DNA of 64,000 nt from Lichenostomus cassidix (taxonomy: Eukaryota; Chordata; Aves; Passeriformes; Meliphagidae), in NCBI GenBank assembly GCA_008360975.2, contig CM039193.1, forward strand, positions 15,428,501 to 15,492,500, read 5' to 3'. The notes below the pieces were generated by a model. That model saw nothing but the letters and a program-made list of their open reading frames with translations, was not told the origin of the DNA and ran no database searches. How positions within the stretch are numbered: position 1 is the first letter of the stretch; every line of letters starts with the position of its first letter. Positions 14,020-26,756 of this stretch are shown piece by piece. A program made the position numbers and the translations under genes.

Positions 14020-14240
14020 CAAAATGAGATAATTATATAGCAGCCACATGGTGAGATTAGATTAGCAAGAGATTTCAATGCAGGGATATTTAATAAGAAT
14101 GAGACACAGGTACACGGAAATGCAGGCAGCAAAAGGTCATCATCATCATCACCACACTGAGATTATGAAACAAAACGCTTATGACCTACACGGGCTTTGA
14201 TGCTCACTGCAGTAATTCTATTGTTATTGCAACACAAATA
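14020..14240. promoter_or_regulatory. Candidate conserved non-coding element
   Basis: Unique AT-rich block with AGATAATTATATAGC, GAGATTAGATTAGCAAG and, beyond a short CAT/CAC trinucleotide run at about 14138-14154, AAACAAAACGCTTATGACC and CTATTGTTATTGC (SOX-like core). The texture suits a developmental enhancer, but function is only inferred. Confidence 0.3.
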
Positions 14241-14594
14241 GGATTATTCTAAACAGGAGATGGATAGCCACACACAGCCAACAAGAATTAAAAAAATAAC
14301 ACTACAGTGACTACAGCAAAACAGTGCAGATGCAGGGCAGAAACTGTACCCCATTTCCAGCCCACCCTGCCACCCCATAAGGTTTGCACTCCCTGTTCCT
14401 CATGCCAAATACCATGGGAACATCCAAGAGCTTGGGACCAAAGCCCCATTTGCTGGTAGTAGAGCAGCAGTAAGACCCTGACTGCAGGAGGACAAGGGCA
14501 GCCCCTCCTCACCTCTGCTAGTCCATTCCACCTTCTGCACTGGGCCAGAGCATCCCCTCAAGGACATGCTCCACCGTCAGCACAGAGATTCCTC

Positions 14595-14880
14595 ACAGAG
14601 GCAAGGCCTTCATTTGTCACTATCTCGGCCTTTGTTAACACTAATGCAAATCCATCTTTATGGATTACCGTCTTCTGTCTGTTGAAAAATTCTCTCCATG
14701 TTATCTTAAGTGTGAGGGGGAGCAGGAGGGGGCTGGACGAGTCAGTCCCGGCAGCGTGGCGGAGCTGACATGACAGCCGAAGCGCGCAGAGGGATCTGAT
14801 ACAGACACAGAGATGGATCACACAGATGAAGCGATAATTTCACAGCGATTAAGACACACTCTATAGGAGCCTTCATTAAA
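14595..14880. promoter_or_regulatory. Candidate enhancer with several retained CpGs
   Basis: A ~285-base unique block combining CTTTGTTAACACTAATGCAAAT (overlapping forkhead/HNF1-like and octamer ATGCAAAT sites, 14630-14651), a CpG cluster (GTCCCGGCAGCGTGGCGGAG, then GAAGCGCGCAG) and AGCGATAATTTCACAGCG. Keeping CpGs next to AT-rich factor sites in an intron is unusual unless constrained or unmethylated. It is the best-looking candidate in the left part of the window. Confidence 0.4.
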
Positions 14881-17429
14881 GTCTGCTGGGGAGAAGAAGC
14901 AAGCCCTCTTGTTCTTTTTTTTTTTTTCCTAAGACAGCGAATACTAACTTTCCAGGAGCATTCTTACATTTATTTTAGAGAGGGACCTTTCCTACAGGAC
15001 TATCTCAGACCCTTTGCCAGTCTCTGGCTGTCCTCAAACCCCAAGTCCCCTGCCTGCCACAGATGCCGAGCTGTGATCTGGGTAAGCCTGCAGAGCTCCA
15101 CAGAACCTCCCAGTTCAAGACACAGGCACCACAAGGACAGAGGAGTCTGGACCAAGATGCTGAACCTCGACCTTGGACTGAGATGCAGACTCAGAACTCA
15201 GACCAGCTGATTCCATTCACTCTGTCAGGGGCCCCCAGGCATGAAACCTAATTATGTGCCTGAAGCTTGAAATTTTACTTTTGCTGCCCACACTGTACTG
15301 CCCTGGATATAAAAGACTAATTCTCAGTAGCTGCTTAAAACCAGGCAGAAATAACCCTCCTGCGCATGACTGCTGCTCACCACTGCTGTCTCAGCAAGCT
15401 TCACCCTGGGAAAAATGTCAGTGTTTGATTGACACCACAGAAACACCCATTGCAACGTGTTCTAAACAAAAACATCTGCACTTACTCATACAGCACAAGT
15501 CAGAGAGACAAGCCCCCCTCCCCTTGCTGAACGCAGAGATCAGGGCTGGCTCTGCCATGGGGCCACCTGCACTCAGGCCCCTCAGCACAGGAGCAAACCA
15601 GCACCTGCAGGGACAGCCCCGGACACCACCTCACTGTGGGAGAATGAGCTTCTCCTGGTGAATTTAGCAGCTCCTCAGAGGAGCAAACAGCTCTGTGTTA
15701 TGCCCCAGGAGGTTGGATCTGGGGCATGGTGATGGCTACTGCCTTTCCCATGTCTGTGGGGAAAGAGGATAAATCCTCCTCTGGAAAGATAAGGAACAGT
15801 GGCCCTGCTGCCTGGGAGGAGATGCCTGTGTCAGAGCTGACCCCAGAGATCATGTGCTCCCAGGGCAATGATGGTGGTGCAACACACCTCCAAGCCAGGA
15901 CACCACAGTGGGCTTGAGCCTTCCCACCTGGAGTCGTCCAGCACTCAGTGCATCCCACCAGCAAGTCAGCTCATGGCTGCACAAAACAGACTGGCACTCA
16001 GCCCATGAGATGCAACTCATTTTCCCTTCCCAGGGCAGGGCAGACAGGTTCACATGCAGGCATCACCTCCTCTGCCTCTGCTCATCCTCCAGCATGGCTG
16101 GCAGCAAGCAAGCCACTGCAGTAGGCAGGGAACTCTGAGCAGGCAGGGTGATCTTATAGTTACATCCCAGGAAATCAGAGACCCAAAATACAGAGACACA
16201 GTTAAATGCATGCACGTTCCCCTTCTACAAGACAAATTGCTTTCAGTAATCTGGAATTATTTCTCTGGGGCTTTCTAAAGACTTCTCAAACATATTAGGA
16301 CAGCCAGGAGCACAGATGAACTATTTAGCTTCCTTGATAGGAAAATATTCTCTTCACACAGTTGGTACGACTTACAAGAAAGCCAATGGGGAAATCTCTG
16401 CCATCTTCACACAGAGATGTGTAGAAATGATTAATAGCTAAAGTTAGCCATGATTTATTGCCCTATCCCAGGTAAAAGGTGCTAAGACTAGATAATTCTG
16501 CTGTGTCCAAAGCTAATTCATGGACTGGAACAGCGTCCTAAAAACAAATGTAGCTTCACCAGTCCTGCTCATCACTGAAGACCAAATCCTGCTAGGATGA
16601 TCTCTTAATTTGATACCCACAGCTTAATGAACACATACAGAAGTGTCATAATTTTTTTCCATTTTAAGCTGTGTAAAAAGGCTGAAATTCGGGATTTGGA
16701 TAGTCTCAACTGAACACCTCAGAAAGCCATTAAAAACCAAAGTCAGAATAAAACCAAGGTACAGCAATGGCGTAACAAGTGGTTTTGGAGAAGTTCTATC
16801 AGTTTGGTTCAGATCACTTTTTAAGCCATGGGAGAGGAGCCACTGAGGCTGGAGGACAGACGTCCATCCTCCTCCAGCAGCACAGAAGGACAGAGGGATG
16901 CTCCCTGCCGCAGGTGCAGCAGCGCTGGCTCCTGGTGCCCCTGCTGCAGTGAGTATCTGAGCTCCAATCACATGATCAGCCACACTCTGCTGGTGCTAAA
17001 ATAAACACAGAGCACCTCTGGCTGCAAGGTGATGAATGTGCAGCTGGCACACCAAGATTTCTGTGGGTCACCCTTCTGTTTAAGGTCAACACAATTATTT
17101 TAATTAAGACCTGGATCTCAATTTCAATCAGCTGCCTAAGTGCAGGCATTTATCTGCATCCTGTGATGCAGGAGAGCATTTCTGTGGGCACGTGCAAGAG
17201 CTAATGCTTACTTTTGCCTGTACCAGGGATGCCAATATTTCCTTGGCCAGAGAAAGAGCTGGGAGGTTTCCCATGGGCCATCAGTATCTTCTTCAACCTT
17301 GCAAGCACCTCGGGCAGGAGGGGCTAGAGCCATGAGGTTTAACCCAAGTTTCTCTAATAAACAAACCTAACATTCCCAAATCCAGCAGCAAGAACTAATT
17401 ACAGCTTGTGCTCTATATTGAGAGCAAAA

Positions 17430-17640
17430 ACCCACACAGCTTAAAACGCCAAGGATTTTTTCTTGCAATCTCCTGAAGGGGAAGAGGCTGACAAGCGCAG
17501 GATTTGTACTAATGGTTGTGGTGAAACACTCGCCCGTTTGCAGGAGTGCTTTGATACTCTCACCAGATGAATGCCAGCCAGCAAAATGATTAAAAATGCT
17601 AAGGCTGGCAAAACGTAGGAAGCTTTGAAGAGCATGTATC
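17430..17640. promoter_or_regulatory. Candidate conserved non-coding element
   Basis: Unique sequence with several CpGs (AAAACGCC, AAGCGCAGG, ACTCGCCCG, AAAACGTAGG), an ACCAGATGAATG E-box context and AAAATGATTAAAAATGC. A short minus-strand frame overlaps it but shows no splice sites or known protein. Confidence 0.3.
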
Positions 17641-17779
17641 AGAACAGCTTCCACCGCCCCGACACTGCCTTGGGCTCTGCAAATCCATTTCTCCCTACAA
17701 TTGTGTGGAAGTACTAGTTTATCTCCCTTGTTAAGTAACCTGTATCAAAATGATCAGAGGAATATATTTTTGAAGTTTC

Positions 17780-17965
17780 TGGTGACCCAGTTCAAAGTAA
17801 CAATGTGAAATTTATTCGTCCGAGCTGGGCACATGATGTGGGGAGACGACACTTCTCATCTGCATAGGCGCCTATAAATATCCTTATGCAAACCACGGCC
17901 AGGCTCTTGTTAATGCCAACACAACCTGAAAATAATGTTAAATACTGAAGGGAAAGGGAAATTCA
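17780..17965. promoter_or_regulatory. Candidate conserved non-coding element with MEF2- and octamer-like sites
   Basis: AACAATGTGAAATTTATTCG, GCGCCTATAAATATCC (MEF2-like CTATAAATA), CTTATGCAAACC (octamer-like) and CTTGTTAATGCC lie within 150 bases, with CpGs kept in GTCCGAGC and GAGACGAC. The motif set would fit muscle or neural expression, which is speculation. Confidence 0.35.
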
Positions 17966-18311
17966 ATTACTCTCATTTGATGCAGAGCAGGAGAATGCCC
18001 TTTAGCAGTGCAGCAGTTTATGAAGTGCAGGCAGAGAGAGGTGATGGAGACTGCAGAGGGATCACATCTCGCTGAGCTGGGACCAGCTGCCCAAGGGGCC
18101 AGCGAGCCACAGGGACCCTCCAGCCAGTATTCACTCAGTTTTCATGCTGCAGAGGTGTCAAATAATCATCTCCAGCTTTGAAGACAGGGGGCCTACGAGC
18201 GATCACGTACTCTGTCCCCAGCTCACCTGGAGGCTTCGCTCCTCTCTCCAGAGTGCGAGCTGCATTTGGAGCCCCACCATCCCCTGAAATCCCTCAGTTA
18301 ATGGCAGTCAG

Positions 18312-18330
18312 GAGCACTCAGTGAGTGCTC
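18312..18330. repeat. Perfect 9-bp palindrome with one-base centre
   Basis: GAGCACTCA, G, TGAGTGCTC. Related strings (CACTCATG, GAGTGTGC, GAGTGTTCAC) recur over the next ~80 bases, giving a small cluster of GAGTG/CACTC motifs. Confidence 0.85.
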
Positions 18331-19309
18331 ACACTCATGAAGGAGTCACTGTCAGTAATACTGAGTGTGCATTAAGCTCCTCCAGCGCCTCTCTGAGTGT
18401 TCACAGGGTGGAAAAACAGCCATCACTGACTCTCTGATGGCAGACCAGACACCAGAGCTGATCTGAGCATCACACTCCCTTCTCCTGGAGCTGCCCTCCA
18501 CAGCAGGCTGGGGCTTGGCCAGGACTGCCTGTCCCACTGGTGCTATTATGAAGATCAGAAACAATGATCTAACTGAAAGCACAGTGATGTTAATCCCTGC
18601 CAAATGCAACCCTGGCACTGCTGGAGTGGGAAACAAGACTTGTTGGCTTGTGAGCCCCATGTGCATGTACCCAAGGACACAACCACAGGCAGCACTCCTG
18701 TACGGGACAGAAAAAATATTTCCAAAGACCTCTGCAGCCAACATCACTGACACCCCCCCTGCATCCCCAGCACTGCTGATGAAGATGGGCTGCACCCCAA
18801 CACTCACACAGTCCCCTGAGCTCTGTAGGTGCCTCTGAACAAGGCTGAATCCTGGTGCTACTCAAAGCAAAGGGGATCTACAACAGAGTAAGAGCAGAGC
18901 TTTTCCTTTCAACACCAAGAGCTGCCATGAACCAGGGCTGGGTGTTCGTGCTGTGCTAGCCCTTGAACAAGTGACATGGGAGCTCACCCCTCCCACTGCC
19001 AGCTCCACAGCCACCAACAAGGATGTTCAGTAGCAGGTCCAGTTCAGAGTATCCCAAAAGCACAGTAACTGGGATCAAATCCCTACACTGCATCCATTAA
19101 CCTCCACGAGCAGTGGAAGAACAGACACTCTCGCAGCCTTTATCACAGGCCACGTCTGATATCCTCTCCACAGATCACCTCTTGCAAGCTGTCCTACTCA
19201 ATTCAGGAGAATAAGTCAAAGGTACCAGCCCTTCATCCTCCCTTTAAGGCAGCTCTGTTTGCTTTTCAAGGCAGATAATATACAGTGGCACAATACAATC
19301 AGGAAAAGC

Positions 19310-19600
19310 AGCGGAGGAATGGCACCAGAGCCGTAACCACTCGCGATAAGAGGCAAGCGTGCAGTGCAATGAACATCTCTTTCCCATTAAACCTTTCTGA
19401 ATGACTCTCATTTCGAATCTTGATGCACCCTATGGAAAAATATGATAGGTTGTTCCTCATCTCTCTAATGTACTTTAAATAGACGATGCTCCAGATGGTA
19501 TTGACATTGCTAAACAAATTGTGAAATCCACATGCCAAAAATACTGTGGGTAAACATACTAAACCACCCTGTGCAACAAAAGAGGCTAAAAGAACTGCAA
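19310..19600. promoter_or_regulatory. Candidate conserved non-coding element
   Basis: A long unique block, AT-rich with scattered CpGs (ACTCGCGATAAG, CATTTCGAATC, AGACGATGC) and many A/T-core motifs such as CCCATTAAACC and GTACTTTAAATAG. Its minus-strand frame of about 100 codons has no recognisable protein similarity. Confidence 0.3.
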
Positions 19601-22600
19601 TCATCATCAACTTTAAATGCTACTCACATCGCAGAACAGGGACTGGGCTTCAATTTTTGTTACTTTTAACAAAAATAAGATAGTACAATACTAATCAGAG
19701 ATGAGGCTTGTAACATGCTGCAGACAGGATCCGGGGGAAGAGCCGCCAGCTGCAGAGCCTTCCGAGTGTACATGGATGCGATAGGAGCAGCTCAGGTCAG
19801 CAAGGACAATGTCAGTGACACTCCATGCTTTGTGCCTGGCTGTAAAGTTGGTGAGACTCAGTACAGCTCTCAGCCAAAACCAACACACCGCATACAACCC
19901 CCCTCATAATACAACTCACCTTTCTTGCCCCACTGATGCTCTCAGAAGGGCAGGTTGGGGTGGCATGGAGGTAAATGGTCAGTGGGAAGGGCTCAGCACA
20001 GAGCAGCGTGGTCCTCCCCAACATGATTTTCCTTACAAACGCAGATCTTGTTATGAAATATGGTCAACTTCAGCATGCAAAAGGGAAATTGAGTTTCAAA
20101 CTTGAACAGCTTGAGTAGTTAACTCAAGAAGAAGCCACAATACACTCTTTGTGCTATTAACACTCACAGTAAAACCCTACTTGGAATACAAATGGCATTT
20201 GGAAAATTATTAGGAAGAACAGCACTTAGCAAAATCCTTGGGGAACTACCTCTGCAAAATTCTCTCCGATGGTGTTCAAAGATACAGGCACAAGAGTGAC
20301 CCACTCCCTCGGGGTCTCCAGGCACAAGTAGCACAAATAAGGCTTTGGGCAAAACCAGTTGCCACCAAACACTTTCTCTAGCCAGGAAGCAGGGTTTGTT
20401 CTTGCATGAAGAGCAACTCCGACCACAGGAGCAGCTGCCATTAAGCAGCTGAGGCTCTCAGGCACCAGCTCAGCTGTGTGAGTGTGCAGCAAGCGCACGC
20501 ACAGCCACGTGGGCACACACAGCCCTTGGAGCGCCCTGCTGGCACCTCTCTCCAGCACCATCCTCAGCACAGCCTCACTACTACAGAAGGAAAAAGTTAA
20601 CAAAGAAGCATTGCCACCCTTCACCCTGATTCTTCCCCCCAAACGCAGCTGAGACTCCTCAGAGAGCACTCTGAGGCACTGGCACAAAAATAACGCACCA
20701 GGTAGAAAAACACCCAGTTAATAATGGGAGCTGAGGTGAGGACCAAGAAATCTTTGTAAAAAATCCAAGGAAAGTGCTGAGGAGCAAAGGGCCTGCAGGC
20801 TACTGGGAAGAAGTCTGTCGATGGGTACAGTTGATCTGCGCTGCTTCTCTGGGAAGCTGTGTGCTATTCCCTGAACTGCACGAGTCAGCTCCATCACCCC
20901 CGGTGTGGGCAGGGAACACTTAGCCCTCTGAATTGCAAGTGGAGACAGTGAGGATAAGAGGTTACAACCATACCATTTCCACATCAGCCATGACAATTTG
21001 CATTTTAAGGGGCTGCTCCCAACCTTAGCACCAGCAGTTTAAGCCCAGCAAGGGCACTGGGATTTATGCCCTGTGTTGCAGGGTGGCTCGGCTGGCATTT
21101 GTTATTATTGTTACTGCTAATTTGTTTTACCATTGCTGCAGAGAGGAGCACGCAGGAGCTTCTGGAGCAGTTGTCTCACTGTTGGTTGCAAGAGGAGAGC
21201 CCAGGGCTGTTGGTACCCTCCTCCTGTGCTGTGTTCAGGGACCATTCAGGGGGCTGCTGAGCATCCCAAGCAACAGGATGAGTTGAATCTGGCATTCGTT
21301 CCCTCCCAATACACTGCTGTGTTCCTTCCCCTCATGACAGCCAGCTGCTGGCTCAGACAGATGTCATGCCATCACTTTAACTTGAATCGTGGAAACCAAA
21401 ACAATTAATGACAGTTTACATTTCACTTTTATAAACCCCAGTTCTTCCCTTCAAGAGGACGCAGAAGGAAGAGGCCAGCAGGGCTCAGGACTTTGCATGG
21501 GCAGATGTCCCCCCAGCCCCAGTGTGGTGTTCCAGGGCTGGAGTGGTGGGGTGCAGCTGCCTGGGGACCCCCAGGAAGTGGAGAGGGCAGCTGCACTGGC
21601 CATGTCTCATCACCCCTTTGCACAGCATCATCAGCAACAGAGCTCTGGTCTCACGAGCTCTGGCCATGCTCATGAACTCCTGATGTAAACTCCCTCCTGC
21701 ACTGCAGCCAAGATTTCTCTCTCCCCAAGGTGGGTTACACACAGTTTATGATTCCAGCTGGTCTTTTATCCCATACTGACAGTTAACAGCAGTAAATACA
21801 GCCCCCACAATTTCCTCCTCTGTGCCTTTCTGCCAAGCAAAGCCTGCCCTGTCCTCGCCACGCAAAGTCAGGATGAAAAAAGTGATGCTCTTTAACAGGC
21901 ATCCCTAGATCTCAGCATCACGCTGAAGGAGCCCTCCGTAACCAGCATGACAGCACATTCCTGCACCGTCACTCCCAATTTAAACACGCTGGGTTGCAGT
22001 CATTGCCATCTCTGAAATACCAACAGGCAAATGTGCTTTAATTGAGGGCACACCACGTGCTGTGTTCTTGTACTCTGGAGGTTTCGCTGTGAGGGAAGAG
22101 GGGATGGAAGAGCATGGGGTAAAAGCAGACATGGGGAAGAGGGGAGATGCCCTTCGGAAAGGGCTCTTTAGCTGGTGCATTAGGGAAAGTTGGTGTTTAA
22201 CAGGTGCCCACCTAGATTTGCAGGGTAAATCAGTTTCTCGCTGGGCAACAAGGCTGACTGTGTGAAGGAAACCAACACTTGGAGGCATTGGGCCACTGCA
22301 GCAAGAGCCTGAGTGCTTTAATCACAGCAGCTGGACTTGGCTGAGCACGAGAGCAAGAGGGGGAACGGAAAATGCAATTTGCGGAAAGCAACAGCCCAGT
22401 GACCTTGAGGTGTACAAAAAAGGTGAGTAAGGAAGAAAGAGACACAGAGCTGGGCCAGGACATTTCTGACCACATGCTCTGAACTAGTTTTTCTTTTTCC
22501 CTCACAACAACTGCACGGTATCTTTGGGTGCAAGGAGAGACAGAAACAGCAGAGAGACATTGGATCAGGTTCTCCTTTTCCAAAATGGCAGAGAGTGTTT

Positions 22601-24464
22601 ATATCTTCACGGAAGATTAGCAGCAGCAAGCCCAGTCCAGGAGGCTGCATCTAGCACAGGGGAGGTCTGGTCTGAGATACATCCTGCAGCCCTGAGCTCT
22701 AAAACTGCCCCAGGAGACCCACTGGCCTCCAGTAACAGCTCTTGCTGTATCCATGGACACTCGTGAACCACAGCTGCCCATCATCCCTGTAAACCTGATC
22801 ATGCCTTTGGTCTGAGACACAGCACCTCTGCAGCCATCACAGGTGAAAACCACCATCAGAATAATTTCCTGTCATCAGTCTGAGCTCTGCTTCCTTCCCT
22901 ATTTGCTGCCCAGCCTTGGCTCTGGCAGCAAATTAAGCTAACAGAAAAAAACAATATTAAATTACAATTAAAAATATTAAATTCCCACACTGCCCCTTCC
23001 TGTACATTTGTTTCTGCTCTGCTCAGCTCATCCAACAGCAAGTCCCAGCCTCAGTTCACTGACCTGTTCCCATCACCACGGCTCATGTTTTCCTACCACA
23101 GTCCTGTCCTTGTGCTTCCCATTTCCAGCCCAGCCCTACCTTGGCAGAGAATGGCTGAAGGAGAGACTAGTTTTAATAAAAATTAGATATCCAAGAAATT
23201 AATAACCATAGTGAGAAGACAGTGAATGAGGAGAGACAGTCATTTTGGAACAGAAGAGGAGGATTTCTCTTCCTCTCCTGGTGATGTAGTTCACAGCCAG
23301 TTGGGAGAGTCCTAAAGCCTTTAAGTAAAAAAAGAGAAATAATTTTAGTCTCTGTTGCTTGTTTGGGTTGAAACTTTTCTACAGACTTTTAGGCAACTGA
23401 GCAGGTCAGGACCTGGATTCATGTGCCCAGCAGAATCCCACTTCAGTCCAAGAACCAGGCAAGCCTGCAGCATATCCAGTTGAATCGCCAAACAGCCAAA
23501 GGCATCAAAATCACCGCCAGCTTCTTCAAATTCTGCAATACCTGCTTCCCTTACAGACAGCCAGCAGCCAGGGAGCTTCTCTCTGTAAGGGAGACCCCCT
23601 CCAACAGACAGCATCCTTGCACATACAGGTTTTGGGTGAGTGGGTGACCAATTGGCTTCAACCTCATCCCTCGCCATCCAGCAGAAATGGTGACTGCCCC
23701 TTCCTCTGGAGACAAGGTCCCACCTTATCCCCGGATCCAGGTTCCCCTCCAGCCACCCACCCTGCCATGATGGGTGGTTCCCATCATGTGAGGTGCTGGG
23801 GACATGAAGCTCCCCGCAGGCAGCTGAGAGAGAATGGGTAGCGCTATAAAAAGCTCGAGATTCCCATTATTTCCTCTTCCATGACAGCTCCTCTCGCAAA
23901 GCACTGGCTGGGGTTCAGGAATCTGTCACTGCAAACAGCGTGCTGGAAATAAGTTTCCTAATTGCCGTATGTTAACAGATACACACATAACCAGCATGAG
24001 AGGATGCCTGGAGGAGGTTCCCTCCTGGCCCATCCCTTCTCCCTCCCTGGGGCAGGGGCTGTGGGGCTTCCCTTGCAAAGCTACAGTCCCTGGGCCATGA
24101 GATGACCTGACAATCTCCTGATCCACTTTACAATAGGAGTACATTGCTGCCCCTCACAGCTGTGGCATGAAGCTCTAAAATACAATTCCTTCAACTTCCA
24201 GATTCAGTGAGGAGGGGCAGGATTATATGTGGAAAGTTAACATTAACAAGGTTTCTTTTGCTGTTGTTTTCAGACTGTGTCATGGTCACAGAGACCTGGC
24301 GAAGCTGAGCACGGCAGGACAGGCAATTACTTCAGGCAGCTTTCCAGCAGGAGAAGTAGTGAAGCCAGCCCACTCACCTCATCTTGGCCAAATTATAGGT
24401 AAATCTTGTCAGCCCACCTACCTACAGGTACTTATGGCAGCCCAGGGACCTCCAAACTTGCTGC

Positions 24465-24578
24465 TCCATCTCTCCTTTACAGATAGGGAACAGAAGGACT
24501 GAACCATTTGCAAGTGATTTGTTCAAGGTCTCCATGCTGTTGCACAGCCAGGACGTGCAGATATGCGTCCCAGGACAG
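24465..24578 (+). mobile_element. MIR-like ancient SINE fragment
   Basis: CTTTACAGATAGGGAACAGA, a CAAGTGATTTGTTCAAGGTC run and CACAGCCAGGAC follow the order of the MIR core as I remember it (TTTTACAGATGAGGAAACTG, AAGTGACTTGCCCAAGGTC, GCAGAGCCAGGA). It is in plus orientation and well diverged, as expected for a repeat that predates the bird-mammal split. Identification is by eye only. Confidence 0.55.
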
Positions 24579-24819
24579 GATGTCACCCACGGGGCTACCT
24601 TCTCCTCTCCTGTCCCCTGCATGCTGGGTGGTTGCTGGCTCAGCCCCACTGCTGAGAATCTCCCATGGGAGGGCTGGGGCAGGATGGGCCATGCAGCGCA
24701 CAGGCTGCAAACACAGACCATTTTTCTAAAACAAATTGGTTTTCAACAGAACATAGCATCATTCAAACTAAGCAAATAAAAGCAGCAGCAGCTGGTTTAA
24801 TGAAATATATAGTGACTTA

Positions 24820-25030
24820 TTTTCAGATTAGATATAGATGCCAAGCTCGGATATGAATGCTGAGCGCCGTGCCTGCAATTACCCCAGCCAGCCTTGGAGA
24901 GGTCTCTGCCGGGCAGCGGCTGCTTGGTGCGGACCAATAGTCCATCAGCCTACAGCAAATCTGAAGAGACAGCAATGCTTTTCTTCTTATTTTTACGATG
25001 CTGAAGAATTTTACCCTTTCTAATCCCACT
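24820..25030. promoter_or_regulatory. Candidate conserved non-coding element
   Basis: CpG-retaining core (TGAGCGCCGTGCCTGCAATT, GCCGGGCAGCGG, GTGCGGACCAATAG with a CCAAT box) flanked by AT-rich sequence with AGATTAGATATAG. Could be an enhancer or a weak promoter. Confidence 0.3.
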
Positions 25031-26239
25031 CTCTGAGACTCCAGACAGTGCTGGAGAGAGGGAGCACAGCACCCAGTGCTTCCTTCACATTATAAATAAA
25101 TAAAGCTTGAGCATCCTGGGGCTTTGTGATGGGTCCCACCTCCACTTGACCCTCAAAATAAGATCCATCCCATCACACTTGTACCTATCTCCATGCTCAG
25201 GTGGGGTTTGTGGCTTGGAAGTCTCCGGGCTCTGCAGAGCCCGATGGCTTGTGCAGCACATGCACAGCCCTGCCTCCCTTCCCCACCAAGCAATGCTGGC
25301 TCTTCCAGAGCACACAAGGGGAGGAGCACAGGGCTGCCCACCTCCCTCTGCAGCTCACCATGCTCCCAACAGTCACTATAAAAAGGACAGTACAGTACCT
25401 TTGGGTCTAGTTGTGGGACAGGGAAATACCCCCATCAGGGGAGAGGAGCTGCAGTCATTGGCACCTGCCTGTGCCCAGCAGCTCGCTCAGGCTCATCACA
25501 CCCCACCACAGACCCAGAAGCAGAATGAGAAATAAACCATAAACAATGAATAAATAAAGGATCTCACAGAGCCGTAAAGGGCGTCTCACATGAAGCACAC
25601 ATCCTGGGGACAAGAAGGGCCACCCCAAGCTCAGCTAAGGACGTCCCCACTGCCCCATCAAGGCTGTGCTTGAGAGGGGCTGGAGAGGCAGAGCTGAGCT
25701 TAGGGCACATTCCCCACCCTCTCCTCCCCTGTGCTGTGCCCTTCCTGTCACTCCTCATCAGCGTCGCATTGCTGGACTCCAGGAAGAAACCACAGCAGAT
25801 AAACTTTTCATCATATAAACAGAGGAGCAAGAGGAGCTTGAGGCGAGAGGGGAAGGCAGCTCCTGAACCACCAGACTTCCCACGGAGCCCAGGGAACTGA
25901 GGACATGCCACTGTGGGTTAGCAGAAAGGATGCTCTCAGACAGACATCCTCCACAGCCCACCCACACACAAGGGAGAGACAATCGGAGGTGATCCACATC
26001 CCAGCACCAGTCCTCCAGCTCTGGAGCACCATCCCAAAGGGACCATGCTTCACTGGGACAATGAATCCCCAAAGAGTGGAAAGCCACAAAAGAAAACTGA
26101 GGAATGCAGCAGAAGAATCGGAGCTGATACAAATAAAATGCTCTAGAAGCCAGGAAAACAAATAGCATCCTTTGTTTGTTCCAGCAGGCTGGAATAATAA
26201 CATTTGCTCGCCCAGCCTCACTCCTCGCCCCTCTCACTA

Positions 26240-26560
26240 TTGTACCTCTGCAAAGCTCCGGCAAGGCACGGAGGCAGGCTGCTATTGTAACTGGAGTGGG
26301 CTGAATGCTATTCACAAAATTCAGCAAATTGGGGCTATTTTGGGATTTACTAGGCATTTGCAAACAACTCCAGTTGGTATTTGAAAACATGCACCGAGTA
26401 TCACAAGCCAACAGAAATGACAGCCCACGGGCTGTTATCCAAGAAGCACCCGATAGAGCCAGTCTGATTGTGAGCTTCCGATCTGTCCGTGCGACCACAG
26501 TACCTAAGGGTCACTGGAAATATGGGCCCAAGGCTTTCTGGCCAAAGTCCTGAGTCAAAG
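26240..26560. promoter_or_regulatory. Candidate conserved non-coding element
   Basis: Unique block with ATTCACAAAATTCAGCAAAT, a CpG-bearing segment (TTCCGATCTGTCCGTGCGAC) and an ACCACAGTACC-type RUNX-like core. The ~240-codon minus-strand frame spanning 25758-26498 has no recognisable domain and no splice structure, so it is not called as a gene. Confidence 0.25.
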
Positions 26561-26689
26561 CCACTAAAAAGCTCTGATATGGCAGAAGGGAACCTCAACC
26601 CTCTTGCTTGCAAAAGTATGGCCCTTTCCATCTAACAGTTGGGCTTTCCCTGTCCTGCTCCTGGGATGTGCAGAGCCTGGGCATTGAGT

Positions 26690-26756
26690 TCCTGCATGGC
26701 TGGATCCATATCCTGACTCAGCCACTCTAGACTCAGTTTCCTCTCCTGTGAACACA
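26690..26756 (-). mobile_element. Possible MIR-like fragment, antisense
   Basis: ATCCTGACTCAGCCACT followed by GACTCAGTTTCCTCTCCTG resembles antisense MIR (a CTGGCTCTGCCACT run, then CCTCAGTTTCCTCATCTG), with the middle part missing. The match is weak and short. Confidence 0.3.

Noticed and set aside
25758..26498. 246-codon open frame on the minus strand
   Set aside because: Longest host-independent frame seen, but its composition looks random, it has no recognisable domain, and it is cut by likely non-coding islands. A chance frame in GC-moderate DNA is simpler.
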